From BJGV01 sp964194745 (GTDB lineage Bacteria; Pseudomonadota; Gammaproteobacteria; Burkholderiales; Nitrosomonadaceae), in contig OZ252054.1 of the NCBI GenBank assembly GCA_965248035.1, positions 2,108,001 to 2,172,000 of the forward strand: 64,000 nucleotides of DNA, given 5' to 3'. Positions within the stretch are counted from its first letter, which is position 1, and each line of letters starts with the position of its first letter. Below, piece after piece: positions 18,414 through 27,223 of the stretch. A model generated the notes under the pieces. That model saw only the letters and a list, made by a program, of their open reading frames with translations. It was not told where the DNA came from and searched no databases. Both the position numbers and the translations under genes were made by a program.

Positions 18414-18440
18414 TTCTTTAGCCCATTCATCTACCTCAGT

Positions 18441-19412
18441 ATGTCTCATCTCCCTGTTATTGAAGTGGCCGTGGCAGTAATAACCCGTTCTGACGGCAGT
18501 TTTCTTTTGGCCCGTAGACCTGAAGGTAAGCCCTATGCAGGTTACTGGGAGTTTCCTGGTGGAAAAGTGGAACCTGGTGAATCCAGCCTGCATGCGCTCA
18601 ATCGTGAATTGATGGAAGAACTGGGCATACATATTGAACTTGCTTATCCGTGGATAACTCGTGATTTTACCTATGCTCATGCCACTGTGCGGCTTTATTT
18701 TTATAAGCTAGTGAAGTGGCATGGCGAGCTGTACGCATACGAAAATCAGGAATTGTTCTGGCAATCTGCGGGCGAAGTTGGAGTTGCGCCGATGTTACCG
18801 TCCAATATACCCGTATTACGGGCGCTTAATTTGCCCCCAGTCTATATAATTACTAATGCAGCTGAACTGGGTGTGCAAGTTTCATTAATGCAGATTGAAA
18901 GTTCCTTTCAGCAGGGCTCACGGTTGGTACAGGTACGTGAGCAAGTAATGATAAAAGATGAGCTGCGGGCATTTGCACATCAAGTAGTTGAGCTTGCTCA
19001 TCGTTACGGCGCGCAAGTTTTGGTAAATGACGATGTCGAGTTATCTAGAGAAATTGGTGTGGACGGTGTGCATTTTTCTTCTGTACAACTGATGGGCCTT
19101 TCCAGTCGTCCGAACACCAATTGGTGTGGGGCATCATGCCACAATTCTGAGGAGCTTTTTCATGCTGAGCAACTAGGTATGGATTTTGTAGTGTTGGGAC
19201 CAGTGTTACCAACGTTAAGTCATCCAGGGTCTGCCCCGCTGGGCTGGAGAAAATTTGCTGCACTGATCCATGATTTTTCACTTCCAGTCTATGCTTTGGG
19301 TGGCTTGCGCTTGGAAGATTTAACCACGGCCTGGGAACATGGCGGCCATGGTATTGCCATGATGCGGGGATGGGCACAGGGAGTTTCATTGGCGGGTAGA
19401 CTCAAACGATAA
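18441..19412 (+). CDS. Nudix hydrolase (MutT-like) fused to a thiamine-phosphate-synthase-like domain
   Basis: This is a 323-residue two-domain protein. The N-terminal half is a MutT-type Nudix domain with the box GGKVEPGESSLHALNRELME then ELGI at about residues 34-57. It is expected to hydrolyse oxidised nucleotides such as 8-oxo-dGTP. From about residue 130 (PPVYIITNAAELG) it resembles ThiE/TenI, with VREQ, VNDDVELSREIGVDGVHFSS and VVLGPVLPTLSHPGS. The ThiE phosphate-binding TxTK segment is replaced by TLSHPGS, so synthase activity is doubtful. This fusion is common in proteobacteria; the role of the second domain is unclear to me. Confidence 0.9.
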   Translation: MSHLPVIEVAVAVITRSDGSFLLARRPEGKPYAGYWEFPGGKVEPGESSLHALNRELMEELGIHIELAYPWITRDFTYAHATVRLYFYKLVKWHGELYAYENQELFWQSAGEVGVAPMLPSNIPVLRALNLPPVYIITNAAELGVQVSLMQIESSFQQGSRLVQVREQVMIKDELRAFAHQVVELAHRYGAQVLVNDDVELSREIGVDGVHFSSVQLMGLSSRPNTNWCGASCHNSEELFHAEQLGMDFVVLGPVLPTLSHPGSAPLGWRKFAALIHDFSLPVYALGGLRLEDLTTAWEHGGHGIAMMRGWAQGVSLAGRLKR

Positions 19413-19445
19413 ATATTTAAAACGCAATTCTTGGAAGCAAACTCG

Positions 19446-19631
19446 TTAATTTTTAATTTCTATTTCCTCAGTTTCTAGTTCTTCCGTTTTTGGGATTCGG
19501 TAGGACCCAGTAGCCCATTTCCCTAGATCGATTATCTTACACAACTTAGAACAAAACGGACGGAAATCGTTTGTAGTATTCCATACGATGGTTTTACTAC
19601 ATTGTGGACAGTTAATGACAGGCTCTTTCAT
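19446..19631 (-). CDS. yacG: DNA gyrase inhibitor YacG (zinc-binding)
   Basis: This 61-residue protein has four cysteines in CPQCSKTIVW and FCSKLCKIIDLGKWA that bind one zinc. Family members bind GyrB and inhibit gyrase in vitro. The acidic C-terminus (EELETEEIEIK) is usual. It ends the pilC-pilD-coaE-zapD-yacG run on the minus strand, the conserved position for this gene in beta- and gammaproteobacteria. Confidence 0.93.
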   Translation of the reverse strand: MKEPVINCPQCSKTIVWNTTNDFRPFCSKLCKIIDLGKWATGSYRIPKTEELETEEIEIKN

Positions 19632-19683
19632 CAGGAGTTAGACAAGTTAACTAAATAATTGTGGGGACAAGGTGTCTTGTTGA

Positions 19684-20439
19684 TTACAAAGTACAGAAAG
19701 TTAGTTCAAACTCTACATCATTTTCATATACCTTGGTTTTTTGTCCTGGCCCCGAGTTGACAAACCGAATGGTGAGGGCGTATTTATTGGCGCTAATTTC
19801 TGGGACGCAGGGTAAGCTCTCACTTACCTTCAGACACAGCATATGAGCAGCGCACCCTTGTCCCATTTGCTGGAACATTCCACGGTGGGCGATGTGTTGA
19901 AAGGTTTTTCCACTGTTTCGTAATAGGCGCAGGATGATTCTAAAGCCATCACGGATTGGCAGCAATGGGCTGATCCATTCTTTAAGGTTCTTGCGGCATA
20001 GTGCAGGGTCTAGATGTAACCAATAGTGGTAGGAAGGTAAATCAAATTCGCAAGCGCCACCAGGGATTCCTATGCGCTGTTTGATACCCATCAGCCACTC
20101 ATTTCCACGTAAGTGTTCACCTACTTTTCCAGCCATGCCCAACATTCCGTGAGAAGCAACCTGAATGTCATTTAACACCTGATCCAGCGCTTCTTCAGAA
20201 ACACCTAGATTTTTGCGTAAGGATTGCAGTGCTTGTCTTTGCCGCTCTAGCTCTTGTAGTAGATTCGATTTCATGTCGGCGCGGCTTGCAACATCGAGAA
20301 TTTCAAATAAGGTGACAAGCGCTGAATGGTGCTCAGCCGCCTCTTCCTTGTCTGCAAAGAAAGCCACTTTGTCAAACAAGTCTTCTAGTCGCAACAATGT
20401 GCGAATACGTTCATTGAGGGGGTGTTCGTAACAAATCAC
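19684..20439 (-). CDS. zapD: Cell division protein ZapD (YacF)
   Basis: This 251-residue cytoplasmic protein bundles FtsZ filaments at midcell. The N-terminus CYEHPLNERIRTLLRLEDLF is diagnostic. A helical N-terminal half and a beta-rich C-terminal half fit the family and the length. The likely start is the GTG at 20439, giving MICYEHPL; a TTG at 20463 would add eight residues not seen in the family. Neither has a strong ribosome site. It lies between coaE and yacG. Confidence 0.93.
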   Translation of the reverse strand: MICYEHPLNERIRTLLRLEDLFDKVAFFADKEEAAEHHSALVTLFEILDVASRADMKSNLLQELERQRQALQSLRKNLGVSEEALDQVLNDIQVASHGMLGMAGKVGEHLRGNEWLMGIKQRIGIPGGACEFDLPSYHYWLHLDPALCRKNLKEWISPLLPIRDGFRIILRLLRNSGKTFQHIAHRGMFQQMGQGCAAHMLCLKVSESLPCVPEISANKYALTIRFVNSGPGQKTKVYENDVEFELTFCTL

Positions 20440-20546
20440 TATGAGATAGCCCAGATAGCACAATGGAACATGTTAATTTTGCTCTATAAAACATAATTTT
20501 ACAAATGTATTTTAATCTCAAATCAGTAGTGCTACACTTAGCTAGT

Positions 20547-21152
20547 TTAATATTCATTCAATAAGCTAAGATATTTCCGGTGTAGTATTTCTACCTGTTT
20601 CTGCAAGTGGAGTATGTCCATATCGTTAACGATTATGTCATCCGCTTGCTTCAGGCGTTTCTGGCGTGAGATTTGTGTCGTCATGATGGCATGTACTTCT
20701 TGTTCGTTCAGTCCACTACGTATAATAGCGCGAGCAGCCTGGATTTCCTCATTGCAATCTACTACCAGGATGCGCTGGACTTTTTCACGATAGCCGCCAG
20801 TTTCAAGCAGCAGCGGCACGACTATCACTATGTAAGGAGAAGAAGCGAGTGTCGTAAGACGGGCCGCCTCTTTTCGGATAAGTGGATGGAGAATCGCTTC
20901 AAGTTGTCGCCGGGAAGTGCCATCGGAAAATACAAGAGCGCGCATTTTTTTTCTATCCAGCTCTCCATTTGCAGTAATAAAATTTTTACCGAAGGATTTT
21001 TGTATACTAGAAATGGCAAAACCCTGTGGCTGCGTAAGTTCGTGCGCGATCTTATCTGTATCGATAACATCCGCGCCCAGGGTGGTAAAGAATTTTGCAG
21101 CGCTGGTTTTTCCGCTACCGATTCCTCCAGTCAATCCGATTACCAAAGGCAT
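20547..21152 (-). CDS. coaE: Dephospho-CoA kinase
   Basis: This 201-residue P-loop kinase carries out the last step of CoA synthesis. Walker A is GLTGGIGSGKTSAAK at residues 6-20, followed by GADVIDTDKIAHEL. The VPLLLETG and VDCNEE segments are typical. It starts three bases after the pilD stop, so both are likely cotranscribed from pilC. coaBC elsewhere in the window performs earlier steps of the same pathway. Confidence 0.96.
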   Translation of the reverse strand: MPLVIGLTGGIGSGKTSAAKFFTTLGADVIDTDKIAHELTQPQGFAISSIQKSFGKNFITANGELDRKKMRALVFSDGTSRRQLEAILHPLIRKEAARLTTLASSPYIVIVVPLLLETGGYREKVQRILVVDCNEEIQAARAIIRSGLNEQEVHAIMTTQISRQKRLKQADDIIVNDMDILHLQKQVEILHRKYLSLLNEY

Positions 21153-21155
21153 ACG

Positions 21156-22016
21156 CTAAAGCAGACCAAGATATGTACGGTTAAGTTGGTTTCCCCAAAA
21201 TAACGCAATAAGACCACCACCAACTAGATAAGGTCCAAACGGAATAGGGACATCGCGTCCATGCTTAGTTACGATTATCAGCCCAATGCCAACTAGAGCG
21301 CCCACCAAGGAAGAAAGAAGGATTACTAGAGGTAGCATTTTCCATCCGAACCATGCACCAATCACGGCGAGTAGTTTGAAATCACCGTAACCCATACCCT
21401 CCTTGTCGGTAGCGAGTTTGAAGCACCAGTAAACCGACCACAGAGCAAGAAAACCAGAGACTGCACCGATGATTGCTGAACGGATGTCGGTAAAGCCATC
21501 ACCTAGATTGACCAATAGTCCAACCCACAGTAGCGGAAGTGTGATGTTATCAGGAAGTAGTTGAGTATCCAGGTCGATGAATGCCAGTGCAATCATTGCC
21601 CAGACGAAAATCAAAGCGGCAAGGGCAAGAAATCCATATCCAAAATGCCAGGCAACAAAACCGCTGATTATCCCGGTCAATGCCTCAATGATAGGATAGC
21701 GCGGAGAAATAGAGGCATTGCACTGTGAGCAACGCCCCCTTAAAACCAGATAACTTATTATTGGAATATTTTCTAGTGCGGTTATTTTATGCTCACAATG
21801 GGGACATGTAGAACGGGGCTTAGCTATACTGAGCGGTGGTAAAGTTTCTGTGGTTTCACCACGCAACTCTGCACATTGTTGGTGCCATTCTCTTTCCATC
21901 ATTTTCGGAAGTCGGAAAATGACCACGTTCAGAAAACTACCCACCATCAGACCAATGGTAGCACACAGAGAAATGAAGAAAACAGGAGCGGTCTGCAGCA
22001 GCGTAATGAATGACAT
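21156..22016 (-). CDS. pilD: Type IV prepilin peptidase/N-methyltransferase
   Basis: This 286-residue polytopic membrane enzyme cleaves and methylates prepilins and type II secretion pseudopilins. The cytoplasmic zinc-binding loop has two CxxC pairs (CPHCEHKI and CSQCNASI, near residues 72-103). The catalytic Asp residues lie in FIDLDTQLLPD and GYGDFKLLA. Several hydrophobic helices follow. The frame is intact, unlike its upstream neighbour pilC. It could serve other pilin-like substrates even if PilC is lost. Confidence 0.95.
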   Translation of the reverse strand: MSFITLLQTAPVFFISLCATIGLMVGSFLNVVIFRLPKMMEREWHQQCAELRGETTETLPPLSIAKPRSTCPHCEHKITALENIPIISYLVLRGRCSQCNASISPRYPIIEALTGIISGFVAWHFGYGFLALAALIFVWAMIALAFIDLDTQLLPDNITLPLLWVGLLVNLGDGFTDIRSAIIGAVSGFLALWSVYWCFKLATDKEGMGYGDFKLLAVIGAWFGWKMLPLVILLSSLVGALVGIGLIIVTKHGRDVPIPFGPYLVGGGLIALFWGNQLNRTYLGLL

Positions 22017-22086
22017 AGGGGCTTCTGGGTTTCAGTAATACTACAAGATTTCAGGAAGATGCAGAGTATCCCCCTGATTCCTGGAT

Positions 22087-23214
22087 TTAGCCGACAGCCT
22101 GACCCATTTTAAAGATAGGCAGATACATTGCAACTACCATACTACCAATAAGAGTACCTAGCACCACCATAATAACCGGTTCCATCAGGCTAGAAATCGC
22201 GGCGACAGCATCATCTACTTCTCCCTCGAAGAAGTCAGCCACCTTGCTGAGCATGGAGTCTAGCGCACCGGATTCTTCACCGATGGCAACCATCTGAATC
22301 ACCATACTAGGAAAAACATTCGTGTTTTCCATCGAATTGGCCAAGGCGTTTCCAGTGGTGACTTCCAGCTGAATTTTTTTGGTAGCCTCAAAATAGACAT
22401 AGTTACCCGACGCACCCGCGACCGAATCAAGCGCTTCCACCAGTGGAACACCTGCGGCAAACATAGTCGAAAGAGTTCGGCTCCAACGCGCAATGGTTGC
22501 CTTACGGATGACTTCACCAAAAATTGGCATCTTTAGCAGCAGTCGATCCATAACCCGCTGCATTGGAACGGAACGTTTCCATGCGTAGAAAAAACCGTAG
22601 AAACTGCCCCCTACTGTACCAAAAATTGCCCACCAGTAATCCACAAAAAAGTCAGAAATTTCCATAACTATAAGTGTGGGTGTAGGAAGAGTTGCGCCAA
22701 ATCCCGAAAACAATTCTTTAAATGCAGGGATTACAAAAATCATGATCACCGCGGTAATTCCGAACGCTACCACAATAATCGAAATAGGGTAAAAGAGAGC
22801 AGATTTTATCTTTCCTTTGATAGCCTGAATTTTTTCCTTGTAGGTTGCCAAGCAATCTAGCAGGTCGTCTAGAATACCAGCAGCTTCGCCTGCACCTACC
22901 AGGTTGCAGAATAGCGCATCGAAATATAAGGGATATTTCCGGAAGGCACTAGCCAGGCTGCTACCGGTCTCAACTTCGTTTTTGATATCCATTAGCAGTT
23001 TGCCAACTGCGCGATTACTGTGACCTTTGCCTACTATATCAAAAGCTTGAAGCAGCGGAACGCCCGATTTCATCATGGTTGCAAGCTGACGGGTGAATAA
23101 AGTTATGTCTTTCTCAGTGATAGTACCACTTGATCGGACTCTCTTTATTTTTGTGACATTGATGCCCTGACGACGCAGCATGGAACTAACGACTACCGTG
23201 CCAACGGCACGCAT
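22087..23214 (-). CDS. pilC: Type IV pilus inner-membrane platform protein PilC, lacking the normal N-terminus
   Basis: The open frame encodes 375 residues with two GspF domains (about residues 40-165 and 240-365) and three membrane helices. Full PilC is about 405 residues. The codons upstream continue in frame and match the missing N-terminus, but codon 19 is TGA where the family has Trp. Translation could restart at the ATG at 23214, which has AAAGGG a few bases upstream. That product would lack about 32 residues. pilB, the usual upstream partner, is not in the window; a CorC-type gene lies upstream instead. Whether the shorter protein works is unknown. Confidence 0.8.
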   Translation of the reverse strand: MRAVGTVVVSSMLRRQGINVTKIKRVRSSGTITEKDITLFTRQLATMMKSGVPLLQAFDIVGKGHSNRAVGKLLMDIKNEVETGSSLASAFRKYPLYFDALFCNLVGAGEAAGILDDLLDCLATYKEKIQAIKGKIKSALFYPISIIVVAFGITAVIMIFVIPAFKELFSGFGATLPTPTLIVMEISDFFVDYWWAIFGTVGGSFYGFFYAWKRSVPMQRVMDRLLLKMPIFGEVIRKATIARWSRTLSTMFAAGVPLVEALDSVAGASGNYVYFEATKKIQLEVTTGNALANSMENTNVFPSMVIQMVAIGEESGALDSMLSKVADFFEGEVDDAVAAISSLMEPVIMVVLGTLIGSMVVAMYLPIFKMGQAVG

Positions 23215-23310
23215 TTCACCCTTTATTATTTTTCCAGACTTGTCTTTACCTTCTCAGGAATAGCTTACTTCCTTGGCTTTTTTGTTTGCAGTTGCAGTCG
23301 CAGCTACCAT
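23215..23310 (-). pseudogene. pilC: Orphaned 5' end of pilC with in-frame TGA
   Basis: From the ATG at 23310 the frame reads MVAATATANKKAKEVSYS, then TGA at 23254-23256, then EGKDKSGKIIKGE running straight into the main pilC frame. PilC proteins have F-x-W-x-G-x-D-x-x-G here, so TGA occupies the conserved Trp codon (TGG to TGA, one substitution). GGAG lies before the 23310 ATG, so this was the original start. Confidence 0.85.
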
Positions 23311-23538
23311 AAGGACTCCTTGGGGTAATTCATTCTATGCATCAATGTTGAATGCGATATGGCATCCCGCAATTTCTCTTTCTTTATCCTTCTCTTAGCA
23401 CTTATGTATGATCCGCTGAGGGTGCTTAATGAGAATTCAATCGCAATAATGGTATAAACGGCATTATTACGGAAAAGATTTAGAATAAATTTCACAATAT
23501 AGAGTATGCCGTTACCCTATGTGTCTGAAGTTGTGCCC

Positions 23539-24807
23539 CTACTCAATCACGGTCGAAACAGAATGAATCTGAACTACCTTCACCACTCGATTCTGAGTCT
23601 GGATGATTTCCATTGGATATCCGGCAATCTTTAGGCCTGTACCGGCCTCGGGTATATCCTGAAAATGCTTTAAAATCAATCCATTGAGAGTTTTTGGTCC
23701 GTCTAGTGGGAGTTTTAGTCCCAGTTTTCGATTAAGATCACGCAACAGGCTGCTACCTTCAACTATTATGCTGCCATCTTTCTGTTTCAGGAATGTACCC
23801 ACTTGTAATGGCGAGTGGGTGGTGAAATCGCCGATAATCTCCTCAATAATGTCCTCCAGAGTTACAAGTCCCATCCACTCACCATATTCGTCTACTACTA
23901 AGCCAATCCGTTCGTGGTTTTCTTGGAACAGTTGTATCTGCGAAAAGAGGGGTGTACCAGATGGAATGAAGTATGGTTTGCGCATGATCTTTCCAAGCCC
24001 TAAGGCGGTAATCTCACCGCTACTCATCTGGTTTAACACTTTGCGGGCAGAAATTATCCCGGTCACATCATCCAAGGTTCCCCGATACAGTGGTAGGCGG
24101 GTATGATGGCAAGTAAGCAATTGATTTTGGATTGTTTCATCACTGGCTTCTAAGTCTATGGCTTCGATCTGTCCGCGTGGCACCATAACGTCGTCAACGG
24201 TAATAGATTCAAGGTCAAACAGATTAAGTAACATGCTCTGGTGTTTTTTTCGGATGAAATACCCTTCATCCAACACCAGGGTTTTGAGTTCTTCTAGGCT
24301 CAGTTTGTGTACAGTATTATCTTTTTTAGGTTTAATGTGCAGGATAAAAAGTAGTGCCTGCACAAATAGGTTGACGAACCATACTACCGGGTGGAAAAGC
24401 CTCAATAACGGTATTAACACGTAGCTTAAAGCTAGTGCGATGGGTTCTGGATAGGTGGCAGCGATTACCTTTGGTGTAATCTCGCTAAATACTAGAATGG
24501 CGAACGTTACACATATCGTACCGATGAATAGGGCAAGATCATTGTGACCAAAGATAGTGGAAATAATTACCGCTACTAATGTTGCAGCGGCAGCATTTAG
24601 AAAATTATTCCCAAGGAGAATAACTCCTAGCAGCCGATCAGTATCTGCTAACAACTGGGTGGTCAGGCGGGCGCCACGATGTCCCTGTTTGGCAAGAAAC
24701 TTCAACCGGTATCGGCTGATCGCCATCATACTAGTTTCAGAGAGGGAAAAAAATGCAGCTAGGACCAACAAAAAAACTAACGCAATCAGCAGCACATATA
24801 ACGGCAT
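23539..24807 (-). CDS. HlyC/CorC (CNNM) family membrane transporter with CBS pair
   Basis: This protein of about 422 residues has an N-terminal DUF21 transmembrane domain (about 1-185, four helices), two CBS motifs (about 200-325) and a C-terminal CorC/HlyC domain (about 340-420). The first CBS repeat opens with VDDVMVPRGQIEAIDL and the second region contains LVVDEYGEWMGLVTLEDI. Family members (YfjD/CorB, CNNM) are linked to Mg or Co efflux. An upstream TTG at 24816 is in frame. In many proteobacteria it lies beside the CcsA-like gene and ffh, as here. Confidence 0.88.
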   Translation of the reverse strand: MPLYVLLIALVFLLVLAAFFSLSETSMMAISRYRLKFLAKQGHRGARLTTQLLADTDRLLGVILLGNNFLNAAAATLVAVIISTIFGHNDLALFIGTICVTFAILVFSEITPKVIAATYPEPIALALSYVLIPLLRLFHPVVWFVNLFVQALLFILHIKPKKDNTVHKLSLEELKTLVLDEGYFIRKKHQSMLLNLFDLESITVDDVMVPRGQIEAIDLEASDETIQNQLLTCHHTRLPLYRGTLDDVTGIISARKVLNQMSSGEITALGLGKIMRKPYFIPSGTPLFSQIQLFQENHERIGLVVDEYGEWMGLVTLEDIIEEIIGDFTTHSPLQVGTFLKQKDGSIIVEGSSLLRDLNRKLGLKLPLDGPKTLNGLILKHFQDIPEAGTGLKIAGYPMEIIQTQNRVVKVVQIHSVSTVIE

Positions 24808-24948
24808 ATCTTCCAAGAAGTGCCTTTATTCAAATGAGGAGAATTCAGTATCGAAGGGAGAGAGAGTTTTGTCAAGGATTCAACAAGGGGAGGGGTGTAC
24901 AAACATTTTGCTCAAGTTGACTCTATTTTTTTTACGCAGTCTTGGGTA

Positions 24949-25776
24949 TTAACGTTGCAATATCACCTCCAATACAAACTTGCTACCAAGATAGGCCAGT
25001 ATCAAGATGAAAAATCCAATCAGCGTCCAGCGAATAGCAATGCGTCCACGCCAGCCGTACAATTGCCTACCTGTGAGCAGGGCTGCGAATACACCCCAAG
25101 AAATGAAACCGAATAATGTTTTGTGGGTAAATTTGAGTGGTTGACCAAATACCTCTTCGGAAAATGCCACGCCACTGATGAGGGTTAATGTGAGCAGTAT
25201 GAATCCAACCCAGATGATGCGGAACAATAGTTTCTCCATAGTCAGAAGAGGTGGCAGATTTGCCAAAACCGAAGGCATGGTAGGGTGGTGCAGGCGTTTC
25301 TCCACGACCGCCATCAGCAAGGCGTGTAGAGCAGCAATGGTGAGAAGACTGTATGCCATCATCGCGACTAGAATGTGTGCCTTGAATGCGGGGAACTCAG
25401 TATTGGCCAAGGGGCGCAGTGAAGGAAACACGAGCGGTAACAGCACTGCCACTGCCGCTACTGGTGCAACAAGGGTTTGTAAAACATCTAGGCGGTAGAA
25501 GAAGCTAGATAGCCAATAGATCAGGGCGGTGAGCCACACTATGGAGGAAACTGCATTACCAACGCCAAAGCTCAGTCCAGCACCAGCGAATATGGATAGG
25601 TAAAGCGTATAGGCGTGTAATACAAGTGGTAAGAGAATTGCGAAACTTTCCCAACCAGTAGCTAGAATAGTGCCGTCCATGGTTTGTGTTGACGCCTTCC
25701 ACTTGGTGCGCCAGAAATGCCAACCGATCAGTCCGTAAAGCAGGAAGGCGGTGAGATAAGCTAAAATACCAGACAT
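24949..25776 (-). CDS. CcsA/YpjD-like inner-membrane protein (cytochrome c assembly family)
   Basis: This 275-residue protein has about eight hydrophobic helices and belongs to the CytC_asm (CcsA/CcmC/HemX) superfamily. The conserved segment HKTLFGFISWGVFAALL lies near residue 225. The tryptophan-rich WWD haem-handling motif of true CcmC/CcmF is not evident. YpjD-type members next to ffh have no firm function. The divergent ffh promoter must lie in the 67-base gap. Confidence 0.85.
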   Translation of the reverse strand: MSGILAYLTAFLLYGLIGWHFWRTKWKASTQTMDGTILATGWESFAILLPLVLHAYTLYLSIFAGAGLSFGVGNAVSSIVWLTALIYWLSSFFYRLDVLQTLVAPVAAVAVLLPLVFPSLRPLANTEFPAFKAHILVAMMAYSLLTIAALHALLMAVVEKRLHHPTMPSVLANLPPLLTMEKLLFRIIWVGFILLTLTLISGVAFSEEVFGQPLKFTHKTLFGFISWGVFAALLTGRQLYGWRGRIAIRWTLIGFFILILAYLGSKFVLEVILQR

Positions 25777-25843
25777 TAATATAACAGACTAAAACGGGAA
25801 TGACCGGTAAGTCTACACCAATTTTTCTTTAGAGGTATTTAGC

Positions 25844-27190
25844 ATGTTAGACAATCTTACTAATCGACTTTCTGGTGTCATGAAATCCTTGCGAGGTGAG
25901 GCGCGGCTGACTGAGGCTAATATCCAGGAAGTGTTGCGTGAAGTACGAATGGCACTACTGGAGGCTGATGTCGCTTTGCCAGTGGTCAAAGATTTCATCT
26001 TGCGCGTCAAAGAAAAAGCTATCGGTCAAGAAGTAATAGGCAGTCTTTCACCTGGACAAGCTCTGGTGGGCGTAGTGCATCAGGAGCTTACTATCATTAT
26101 GGGGGGAGAGAATACCGAGATTAATCTTGCTACCGTACCCCCTGCAGTAATCCTTATGGCAGGGTTGCAGGGTGCTGGCAAAACCACCAGCAGCGGTAAA
26201 CTGGCGAAATGGTTGATAGAGCAGAGAAGGAAAAAAGTATTGCTGGTTTCCTGTGATATATATCGTCCAGCTGCGACTCATCAGCTGGAGTTGCTAGCTA
26301 ATCAAGTTAAGGCAGATTTTTTCCCAATACGAGTAGGGCAGCAGCCGCGAGAAATTGCTATTGATTCGTTAGAATTTGCCCGTAAGCATCACCATGATGT
26401 AATGATCATGGACACTGCTGGACGCTTGGCTATAGACGAAGTCATGATGCGCGAGATCAGTGAATTGGAGGTTGTGCTCAAACCCATCGAAACCTTATTC
26501 GTAGTGGATGCAATGCAAGGGCAAGATGCGGTTAACATTGCCAAGACATTTGCCGAAGCATTGCCCTTGACTGGAGTTATTCTCACTAAGCTAGACGGTG
26601 ATTCTCGTGGGGGGGCGGCACTGTCAGTACGATACATCACTGGTAAGCCGATCAAATTTTCTGGTGTGGCCGAGAAGTTAACAGGGCTGGAAGCGTTTCA
26701 CCCAGACCGTATGGCTTCACGTATCCTTGGCATGGGTGACGTACTGGGACTGATTGAGGAAGCTCAGCGCGGCGTGGATCAGGACGAGGCAGAGAAGTTA
26801 GCAAAAAAAATAAAGTCAGGCAAAAAATTTGATCTGGATGATTTCAAAATGCAATTCCAGCAAATGAGAAATATGGGTGGTATGAGTGCTTTGGTGGACA
26901 AACTACCTGCGCAATTAGGTCAGGCTGCACAAAATATAAAAATGGACGACAAGGTCATTAGCCGGACTGAAGGCATCATTAATTCTATGACACTACAGGA
27001 ACGGGCTAAGCCAGATATTCTCAAAGCATCACGCAAGCGCCGCATTGCTTCTGGGGCAGGTGTTTCAGTACAGGAGGTAAACCGCTTACTGACTCAATTT
27101 GAGCAGACTCAGAAAATGATGAAGAGGATGAATAAGGGTGGGATGGCTAAAATGATGCGCGGACTAAAAGGGATGCTTACAGGAATGTGA
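25844..27190 (+). CDS. ffh: Signal recognition particle protein Ffh
   Basis: This 448-residue GTPase binds signal sequences of nascent membrane proteins and 4.5S RNA. The N domain is followed by the G domain with GLQGAGKTTSSGKLAKWL near residues 100-117, DTAGRL, and TKLDGDSRGG. The methionine-rich M domain covers about residues 300-448 and ends MNKGGMAKMMRGLKGML. AGAGGT about ten bases before the ATG is a fair ribosome site. No 4.5S RNA gene was found in the window. Confidence 0.97.
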   Translation: MLDNLTNRLSGVMKSLRGEARLTEANIQEVLREVRMALLEADVALPVVKDFILRVKEKAIGQEVIGSLSPGQALVGVVHQELTIIMGGENTEINLATVPPAVILMAGLQGAGKTTSSGKLAKWLIEQRRKKVLLVSCDIYRPAATHQLELLANQVKADFFPIRVGQQPREIAIDSLEFARKHHHDVMIMDTAGRLAIDEVMMREISELEVVLKPIETLFVVDAMQGQDAVNIAKTFAEALPLTGVILTKLDGDSRGGAALSVRYITGKPIKFSGVAEKLTGLEAFHPDRMASRILGMGDVLGLIEEAQRGVDQDEAEKLAKKIKSGKKFDLDDFKMQFQQMRNMGGMSALVDKLPAQLGQAAQNIKMDDKVISRTEGIINSMTLQERAKPDILKASRKRRIASGAGVSVQEVNRLLTQFEQTQKMMKRMNKGGMAKMMRGLKGMLTGM

Positions 27191-27223
27191 TTAAACCAAC
27201 TAGGATAGCTGACTAAACACTAG

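Noticed and set aside
20673..21203. A 176-codon open frame antisense to coaE.
   Set aside because: It overlaps an intact coaE and the end of pilD, and shows no recognisable domain.
23254..23256. TGA read as tryptophan (genetic code change).
   Set aside because: recO, pdxJ and several others end in TGA at the correct family length and within ATGA overlaps, so TGA is a normal stop here.
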